Positions 8,002-13,518 of a stretch of 13,518 nt of DNA are shown here, piece after piece (positions within the stretch are counted from its first letter, which is position 1; each line of letters begins with the position of its first letter). Position numbers and translations under genes: made by a program. The DNA is from ANME-2 cluster archaeon (lineage in GTDB: Archaea; Halobacteriota; Methanosarcinia; Methanosarcinales; Methanogasteraceae): assembly GCA_003601535.1 (NCBI GenBank), contig PIXW01000117.1:1-13518 (forward strand), written 5' to 3'. The notes beneath the pieces were generated by a model. That model saw only the letters and a list, made by a program, of their open reading frames with translations, was not told where the DNA came from and ran no database searches.

Positions 8002-8076
8002 TTTGGTAGGTCTGACCATAGTTAAGACGCCATTTCATCATAAAGATCGGTTCGATGGTGTTAAATATTCAAATGA

Positions 8077-8847
8077 TCATCCCACATCCACACTGACGAT
8101 GTATTCAACGATCACCAGTTTATTGAAGGATATCTCACCGCTCAAGCCAGTTGTACCGTCGGCTGGATTGTCGAATGCTGCATCGAACTCGTCCTCCAGA
8201 AACCGTCTCCACGCATCTGCATACTCGCTATCGACCTTTATCTTCAGTGTTCCATTCCGGTAGACCTCTGGCGTACTGAATATGCTCTCATTGAACCGTG
8301 GATTACTGATCGTGATCCGCGCAACCCCTCCGCCGACAGAAGAGAACGAATCGTTGATCTTAACAAGCGAAAACAGGATGTTTCCCTGATCAGTGGAATT
8401 GAACATTCTTGGTTTCGAGGTCATGATCGAGCCTGATGAGTACTTCGTTAACACTGCGCCGTTTTCACATGATACCGAGCCAATTCTGCTCGCAAATTCG
8501 ATATTCCCCAGCTCGATTGTATCGTTGAAGCATTCAGTTCCACTTTCGAAGACTTTGAGCGACAGTTTGCATGCGGAAGGATCAGACGAGAGCGAGCCAC
8601 CCTCGGCAGTGCCCAGTTTCGTTGTCCTGACAGGCGATTGATCGAGAGCGACCTTCAAGAGATCGGTCCGGAGGATCAGAAAACCCTGTTCAACGCTCTT
8701 GAACTGGGTTGTATCCTTCGACGATTGCAGTGCCGGAACGCCAGCCACATAAATCAGTCCGATCGCTATTACAACGATTCCGAATACGAGTGAGTATCCT
8801 ATCACCTCTGAAACTGCTCTTTCTGATTGAAAAAAATTCTTGTTCAT
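8077..8847 (-). CDS. archaeal type IV pilin-like protein (DUF7289-like)
   Basis: Predicted exported protein of 256 residues with an archaeal class III (prepilin-type) signal: a short charged lead MNKNFFQSER, then AVSEVIGYSLVFG and a single hydrophobic helix (about 11-33). Cleavage would be expected next to Arg10 by a PibD/EppA-type peptidase. The RAVSEVIG motif is very common among archaeal pilins and the overall layout recalls the haloarchaeal DUF7289 family (from memory). The rest is a beta-rich extracellular domain with two cysteines close together (about 93 and 107) plus one near 152, and N-X-S/T sites. The ATG at 8847 has AGGAGG four bases upstream, overlapping the stop of the preceding gene. 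It is the last gene of the surface operon. Whether it is a pilus subunit or a pseudopilin of a secretion-like machine cannot be told. Confidence 0.8.
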   Translation of the reverse strand: MNKNFFQSERAVSEVIGYSLVFGIVVIAIGLIYVAGVPALQSSKDTTQFKSVEQGFLILRTDLLKVALDQSPVRTTKLGTAEGGSLSSDPSACKLSLKVFESGTECFNDTIELGNIEFASRIGSVSCENGAVLTKYSSGSIMTSKPRMFNSTDQGNILFSLVKINDSFSSVGGGVARITISNPRFNESIFSTPEVYRNGTLKIKVDSEYADAWRRFLEDEFDAAFDNPADGTTGLSGEISFNKLVIVEYIVSVDVG

Positions 8848-8855
8848 ATATCCTC

Positions 8856-9320
8856 CTATTTACTGACAAAACACAATCTATGTCTGCCACTGGCGCTGTG
8901 TGTCTCCCCATCGATCGGGATGGATGCGCCGATGCCGTTTACGGTATATGATATATTGATATCGATATCATCCGCATCGATGATCACCTGCTGGTCAGTG
9001 GTTCCACTGGTGGACATCCTGACCGTGTATGTGTGTCTGCCAATGGCAGGTGGCATCGTAAGCGATGTGTTCAGGGTGCCGTTCTCCGGCGCAATCAGAT
9101 AGAACATGATTAACTTGGTGCTGATGTCGTTTCCGATATCGTTGAACTGCTGGGTCGCCGCGATATCGGTTGGAATATCGGTTAACATCATGCCAGCAGT
9201 CAGCGCCACTGTTGAGAAGAAAAGAATCGCTATGCCCGATATCATGATATATTCGAGCGAGAAGGATACTGCGTGAGTATCTCTATGAAACACATTCCCG
9301 AACCTCCATACTAATTTCAT
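8856..9320 (-). CDS. pilin-like membrane-anchored protein (DUF7266-like)
   Basis: Predicted surface protein of 154 residues. The lead MKLVWRFGNVFHRDTH is followed by AVSFSLEYIMISG and a hydrophobic helix (about 17-45), which resembles an archaeal prepilin signal and, from memory, the haloarchaeal DUF7266 pilin-like proteins. The remainder is a compact beta-rich domain containing TMPPAIGRHTYTVRMS and ending in GRHRLCFVSK. The ATG at 9320 overlaps the stop of the preceding gene as ATGA (9317-9320) and has GGAG eight bases ahead. The next gene begins eight bases after its TAG stop. Function is inferred only from the N-terminus and the operon. Confidence 0.75.
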   Translation of the reverse strand: MKLVWRFGNVFHRDTHAVSFSLEYIMISGIAILFFSTVALTAGMMLTDIPTDIAATQQFNDIGNDISTKLIMFYLIAPENGTLNTSLTMPPAIGRHTYTVRMSTSGTTDQQVIIDADDIDINISYTVNGIGASIPIDGETHSASGRHRLCFVSK

Positions 9321-9760
9321 CGTTCACTCTCCAAATGTTCAGTATATTGCGTGATTCCATCATCGAATGCAAGGGAGACCACCACCCTGGTGATATTCAG
9401 TGATCCTGTGTTGTTTGTCGTGGTGTTCACAGACACCTGTACCAGCTGCCCATGATACGCATACAACTGGGATAGAAAGTTTCCAAAGTTCATCATCGTA
9501 TCATTGACTACGTCGGCATCTGCAATCGGGTCATCGCTGGGATCATTGGTATAGTTTACATTCATAGCAGCGGTATTCACTGCCAGCTCTGTCTCATCAT
9601 ACAACTCGCGGAGTTCATACATCGGAAACTCGATCTGTGCCTGTGAGGAATGGTATCCAGACATGAATGAGAGATTCAGCAGCACAATCAGTATTGCAAG
9701 AGATATACTTATCGTAAATCCAGCAAGAATGATCCACTGCCCTCTCTCGTCCCGTATCAT
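9317..9760 (-). CDS. pilin-like membrane-anchored protein (DUF7261-like)
   Basis: Predicted surface protein of 147 residues with a short charged lead MIRDERGQ and then a long hydrophobic helix (WIILAGFTISISLAILIVLL, about 9-28). RGQ-hydrophobic N-termini are typical of haloarchaeal pilin-like DUF7261 proteins (from memory). The outside part has a helical segment rich in acidic residues, several N-X-S/T sites and a final strand-rich stretch with ITRVVVSLAFDDGITQY. A GTG start at 9769 would add three residues, but the ATG at 9760 forms the same ATGA overlap with the stop of the giant gene that is used elsewhere in this operon, and GGAG lies only two bases from the GTG, so 9760 is chosen. Confidence 0.75.
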   Translation of the reverse strand: MIRDERGQWIILAGFTISISLAILIVLLNLSFMSGYHSSQAQIEFPMYELRELYDETELAVNTAAMNVNYTNDPSDDPIADADVVNDTMMNFGNFLSQLYAYHGQLVQVSVNTTTNNTGSLNITRVVVSLAFDDGITQYTEHLESER

Positions 9761-12700
9761 CTGTACCACATCTCCAGTCTCACTTCAACAAGGTTCCACA
9801 GGTCGATGATTGGTGCTGGCGCCATACTCGCGTCCGGTATTCGCTTCTCAGCGTCATTAATAGCCTCTGTCGAATTCGGGATATCAGTATACTGGATGGT
9901 GACCAGTTTTGTTGCCGTCACCGAGTCGGATGGCGGGACGCCATGCGTTATGATTCGCTTCTGTGTGACATGGGTCTCATTTCCGCAGATGTAGTAGTAT
10001 ATGCGCAGACGCGAAAGCGTGATGTTCCCTTCCGAATCCGAATGGATTGTGACCTCAATTTCAGTGGTGGCGTTCGGGTTGAGACATCTGTTCAGCACAT
10101 CCGAGAAGTCGTCTGTGGTCTCTGTGCCTCGATACTCATGCCCATACAACCGGATCATCCATGTATTATCCTCATCCGGAAGATACTTGTAATCTGTCTG
10201 ATTGTAGTACCAATCGTCAGAATTGCCGGTCGAGTTGGTGTAGTACCAGTCGGTGCACCCCGATGTCACATTGATGCGCACCGTGTTGCGGTTCTTACGC
10301 CAGAGGTTCTGGGGGGTTGTGATATTCTGCTCTGTCACGGTGTCGTTCGTGTAACCTGACCGCGCATACACGTCATTGACATACAGATCAAAACTCGAAT
10401 TGTTTCCGCCGGCATAGATCGAGAGATTGACAGGTCCCTCGACGGTATCGTCAATGTCAAACGTCTTGGAAAGTGAGGATCCGTTGCAAAGGGGCATCTG
10501 ATACTCTGTCGAAGTGTCGTTGTAGTTGATCTCTGTAATATTATATTCCCATATCTTTGTGCCATTGATAACTATGTACGGCAGTCTCGGATAATGCCCG
10601 TAATTTGTCTGTGATGCCCCACTGGCATACCATATTTCATCATTGCGCTCCCATGCGATATGAGGATTGGCGTCTGAATCCACAGCGATCGTTGGATTTT
10701 GACCATCGTCAGTGATCATGATCGGTGTACTCCAGTTTCCATCGTACACAGAATAATAAATACCATCTGACTGCTCCCATACGATATGCGTGTGATTCTT
10801 CGAGTCGATCGCAATATCAGGATTCGTCTGCCTGACTTCATCGCCAACCCGTACCGGAGTCGACCATCCTGTACGGTTGTATTCGGAGTAGTAGATGCGT
10901 TCGTTCACACCGGTTCCATGCACTCCGGCAGCAAAGACCCAGCCAGAATCGTTTACAGCGATCGTGGGCGATGACTGGTGAGCAGCGCTACTGATCTGCA
11001 TTATCTGCATCGCGGGCGACCATGCGGTGCGGTTGTATTCGGAATAGTATATTTTTTTAGAATCCTCCACCCATGCGAGGAACGCCCAGCCGGTCTCGTT
11101 CACAGCAAGTGATGGACTGGTCTGTGCATGGCTGGAAGAATTCACAGGCACTGGAAGAGACCATGCGGTGCGGTTGTATTCGGAATAGTATATCCGCCTG
11201 GTTCCGCCAGATCCCTGTGTCCATGCGAGAAAGACATGCCCTGTACTGTTAACGGCAAGCGATGGTTCTGTCTGGGTTTCGGAGGAGGCATTTACCTCAG
11301 TTCCTATCCCATTCTCTGCATAGTAGATGCGGCAGTTTGCGCCATGCCCCTCTGCCCATGCAGCGAACATGTTAGAGTTGTTCACTCCAAGAGTGCCTGC
11401 CTGCTGTCGATTTGATGACGCATTCACCTGAACCGCCTGTGACCAGGGTTTTGCAGAAATGCTGCGTATCGCAGAATATACCTGCTGATTGGCACCATCG
11501 TCCTGGGTCCATATAAGCATCACAGAGGAGTTGTTGACTGCTATGCACGGATCATGCTGGTGCTTTGTCGATATGTTCACGCGTTCGGCTGCGGCAGTAT
11601 CATAGACCGGATCTCCGCTCACGTCCATTCTTGCGATGTATACTTCGGTTGTGTTCTCAGGAAGTAGGATATGGGCGGTGAGATTTCCATCGTTATTCTT
11701 GATCACATCATCCGTAAAGTTCAGGATATTCTCATAACTGCCATCCGAGAACGTATACACATGTCCTTTCGTGAGTGTGTCCAGATATGCGAAGATCACA
11801 TTGTACTCGACGAAATCCGGAAGCAGTGCGTCAAGGTTCTCGTCCAGTGACGGTGTTGCTTTGATGTAAAGGTTCGTCATGTTGATTGCGCCTGAGGAAT
11901 TTGAGTGAAGCAGGAACGGGACAGCCCATCCGGTATCATTGGTCGATAGGTTGATCCACTGGTATTTTGGGAGTCCGGTCAGGAGATAGGTGGTGGCATT
12001 ATTGAGCGGATGCGTGTCCATCCAGTCATTGATCGCATCAGCAAAGTCAGAGGTGGTTTCTGTTGTCTTCAATGGCTGGGTGATCGGAAGGATGACACGG
12101 ATCATTGATTTATTAAATTTATCCTTACCGATCTCCAGCGTGCCAGATGTGACATTGATCGTGATGTTGTTATCTCCGATCCTCCATTCGGTGATATCCC
12201 CGGGAAGTGTGATATTGTGCCATGCCCAGTTTCCGCTCGTATCGATGGCAGGACTGCTGGCATTGACCTCGACACCGTTCACCGATATTGTGACATTGGT
12301 TGGAGCAGTGGTGCTGACATTCATCGAAAGAAAGGTATCGCTTGTAATCTCCCGATAGATCGGAAGAGTCTTGTTTATGGAATTACCAGCAGGGATCGTG
12401 ATGCCGCTACCCGAAAGGTTGCCGTCGTCTGTCTTTATCACAGTCGTGTACTCCCACACCTTTGTTCCGTTCCCGTTAGCGAGATCAGTCTCATTCCCGA
12501 CAGCAAGCCACGGCTCCTCAGGAAACCTCGGCGTGTAGACGTATACCCTACCGTCATCGGGCGCACCGACCGCGATATCAGGAATCCCATCAGCGTCCAC
12601 ATCACCGATGTCCGAAACGACGCTACCGAAACCAGCATCGCTTTCTGATAGGTTGAACGGACTGACATCAAGATTAACATCATAAAATGCCCCTGCCAGA

Positions 12701-13518
12701 TCATCTGACGTTCCAACGATCACGCCAGCGTATCCATCGTTATCGACATCACCAGACGCGGATACCGATCTTCCGAAACCGGACCCTGATTCTCCGGTCA
12801 GGTTGATGTCAGCACACTCATCCAGCAGTGAGCCACCATAGAATATGTGTGCGGTGTCGTTTGCTGATGCGCCCACGATCAGGTCATCTGCGCCATCGTT
12901 GTTCACATCGCCTGCTCGCGAGACTGAGATTCCGAATTCGGAGTTAGATTCGTCATCATAAAGCGTGAGATTCATCTCGTTTCCGCCGGTGTTGATCTTG
13001 CGAGGTAATGATGCATCCCCAAACCTGACGTATGTCCGATTGGTCGCGTTTGCGCCGATTACGATATCTGAAGTACCATCTCCATTGATATCAAAGCATG
13101 CAACAGAGATTCCAAAGAAATCGCTGCTGTTGTATGGATTGTACAGTTTGACGCTTTCATTATCCTTGCCATAATCCCCGGATGATATTGGTCCATAGTA
13201 TACGAAGGCATTGCCTCTATTGGACGTCATATTTTCCTCCACCCCGGGAGCACCTATGAGCAAGTCTGTACAGGTATCATCATTCACATCACCACATGCG
13301 AGCGAGTAACCGAACCATCCGCTGGACTTTCCGGTGCCTCTCGGGTTATCGATGGTAACATCCGGGTGACTCGAAGGTGTTGCACCCCCATAGTATACAT
13401 ACACAACACCGGTATCGGTTGTGTCATTCTCATGCGCACAAACGATCACATCACTGATACTGTCATTATTCACATCTCCACATGCCACTGCCCAGCCAAA
13501 ACGGTCGCCGGATGCGCC
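9757..13518 (-). CDS. giant FG-GAP and beta-propeller surface protein (5' end beyond window)
   Basis: At least 1253 residues; the frame runs off the right edge. A GTG at 13488 exists but the ten codons before it read GASGDRFGWA, part of an FG-GAP repeat, so the gene is partial. Numbering from the GTG: six FG-GAP blades (to about 320) with calcium-loop motifs DVNNDSISD, DVNDDTCTD, DINGDGTSD, DVNNDGADD, DVDNDGYAG and DVDADGIPD, as in integrin-alpha propellers; a beta-rich domain (321-560); a linker region; seven 40-50-residue repeats (about 642-960) with xPSLAVN and IYYSEYNRTAWS motifs, likely a second propeller; a second copy of the beta-rich domain (964-1170); and a 70-residue tail (1171-1243) with GVPPSDSVTATKLVT and LVEVRLEMWYR that recalls pilin-like DUF7288. 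More than 50 N-X-S/T sequons suggest heavy surface glycosylation. No C-terminal membrane helix is seen, so an anchor is expected at the missing N-terminus. Role unknown; adhesion or cell-surface binding is the best guess. Confidence 0.85.
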   Translation of the reverse strand, partial: GASGDRFGWAVACGDVNNDSISDVIVCAHENDTTDTGVVYVYYGGATPSSHPDVTIDNPRGTGKSSGWFGYSLACGDVNDDTCTDLLIGAPGVEENMTSNRGNAFVYYGPISSGDYGKDNESVKLYNPYNSSDFFGISVACFDINGDGTSDIVIGANATNRTYVRFGDASLPRKINTGGNEMNLTLYDDESNSEFGISVSRAGDVNNDGADDLIVGASANDTAHIFYGGSLLDECADINLTGESGSGFGRSVSASGDVDNDGYAGVIVGTSDDLAGAFYDVNLDVSPFNLSESDAGFGSVVSDIGDVDADGIPDIAVGAPDDGRVYVYTPRFPEEPWLAVGNETDLANGNGTKVWEYTTVIKTDDGNLSGSGITIPAGNSINKTLPIYREITSDTFLSMNVSTTAPTNVTISVNGVEVNASSPAIDTSGNWAWHNITLPGDITEWRIGDNNITINVTSGTLEIGKDKFNKSMIRVILPITQPLKTTETTSDFADAINDWMDTHPLNNATTYLLTGLPKYQWINLSTNDTGWAVPFLLHSNSSGAINMTNLYIKATPSLDENLDALLPDFVEYNVIFAYLDTLTKGHVYTFSDGSYENILNFTDDVIKNNDGNLTAHILLPENTTEVYIARMDVSGDPVYDTAAAERVNISTKHQHDPCIAVNNSSVMLIWTQDDGANQQVYSAIRSISAKPWSQAVQVNASSNRQQAGTLGVNNSNMFAAWAEGHGANCRIYYAENGIGTEVNASSETQTEPSLAVNSTGHVFLAWTQGSGGTRRIYYSEYNRTAWSLPVPVNSSSHAQTSPSLAVNETGWAFLAWVEDSKKIYYSEYNRTAWSPAMQIMQISSAAHQSSPTIAVNDSGWVFAAGVHGTGVNERIYYSEYNRTGWSTPVRVGDEVRQTNPDIAIDSKNHTHIVWEQSDGIYYSVYDGNWSTPIMITDDGQNPTIAVDSDANPHIAWERNDEIWYASGASQTNYGHYPRLPYIVINGTKIWEYNITEINYNDTSTEYQMPLCNGSSLSKTFDIDDTVEGPVNLSIYAGGNNSSFDLYVNDVYARSGYTNDTVTEQNITTPQNLWRKNRNTVRINVTSGCTDWYYTNSTGNSDDWYYNQTDYKYLPDEDNTWMIRLYGHEYRGTETTDDFSDVLNRCLNPNATTEIEVTIHSDSEGNITLSRLRIYYYICGNETHVTQKRIITHGVPPSDSVTATKLVTIQYTDIPNSTEAINDAEKRIPDASMAPAPIIDLWNLVEVRLEMWYR
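11018..11052 (-). repeat. 35-base direct repeat, copy 1
   Basis: Identical over 35 bases to 11159-11193, at a distance of 141 bases (47 codons). It codes for IYYSEYNRTAWS. A diverged third copy lies near 10862-10896. Confidence 0.85.
11159..11193 (-). repeat. 35-base direct repeat, copy 2
   Basis: Exact partner of 11018-11052 in the preceding propeller repeat. Identity at silent positions too points to recent duplication or gene conversion. Confidence 0.85.

Larger units (their letters stand above)
10609..11565 (-). repeat. seven protein repeats coding for a second beta-propeller
   Basis: Within the giant gene, seven units of about 44-51 residues start near residues 642, 693, 736, 786, 836, 885 and 929. 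Each has a P-x-[IL]-A-[VI]-[ND] strand, a V-F/H-x-A-W strand and, in five, IYY or IWY followed by a [ST]-x-W-S turn. Seven units is a common number for closed propellers. Units 3, 4 and 5 are the most alike, pointing to recent duplication. Confidence 0.7.

Noticed and set aside
7986..8004. Hairpin followed by TTTT as a plus-strand terminator
   Set aside because: No plus-strand gene lies upstream; its position next to the BRE of the mtr promoter fits a regulator site better.
7880..8076. Small RNA or tRNA gene in the gap before mtrE
   Set aside because: No tRNA-like cloverleaf or known RNA motif was seen; the gap is accounted for by promoter, leader and palindromes.
9757..9769. GTG start at 9769 for the first pilin-like gene
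   Set aside because: GGAG is only two bases from it, while ATG 9760 gives the ATGA overlap used in the rest of the operon.
10862..11193. Spaced identical repeats as a CRISPR array
   Set aside because: The repeats lie in frame within a long coding sequence and encode the same peptide; the spacers are related to each other as protein repeats.

Overview
The window reads as a piece of euryarchaeal chromosome. The main evidence is a complete eight-gene mtrEDCBAFGH operon for the membrane-bound, sodium-translocating methyl-tetrahydromethanopterin:coenzyme M methyltransferase. This enzyme is the hallmark of methanogens and of anaerobic methane/alkane oxidizers (ANME/Syntrophoarchaeum-like lineages), and its gene order is the one known from methanogens. 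Archaeal BRE/TATA promoter elements, an oligo-T terminator and archaeal pilin-type signal sequences agree. No mcr gene is present, so methane producer and methane oxidizer cannot be separated here.

Layout. (1) 1-1478, plus strand: gpmI, cofactor-independent phosphoglycerate mutase, with its reading frame open to the left edge. (2) 1468-2748, minus strand: lysA, diaminopimelate decarboxylase, convergent with gpmI and overlapping it by 11 bases. (3) 2749-2892: intergenic region holding the mtr terminator and a likely lysA promoter. (4) 2893-7879, minus strand: the mtr operon, all eight subunits intact and tightly packed (ATGA overlaps or gaps of 0-13 bases). (5) 7880-8076: intergenic region with a good BRE/TATA promoter for mtr bracketed by palindromes. 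(6) 8077-13518, minus strand: a cell-surface operon. It encodes a giant, probably exported protein (at least 1253 residues, running off the right edge) and three small proteins with archaeal type IV pilin-like N-termini, translationally coupled.

The Mtr complex moves the methyl group between tetrahydromethanopterin and CoM through the corrinoid on MtrA (His84 present) and couples this to Na+ transport in MtrC/D/E. gpmI and lysA are housekeeping genes of glycolysis/gluconeogenesis and lysine synthesis.

The most unusual part is the right-hand operon. The giant protein has an FG-GAP (integrin-alpha-like, calcium-binding) propeller, a beta-rich domain, a second propeller of seven 40-50-residue repeats, a second copy of the beta-rich domain, and a C-terminal tail that resembles haloarchaeal pilin-like proteins. 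Together with the three pilin-like genes it may form a pilus-like or secretion-like surface structure carrying a glycosylated adhesin; this is inference. Two internal start-codon corrections are proposed (mtrC at 6244, and the pilin-like gene at 9760).
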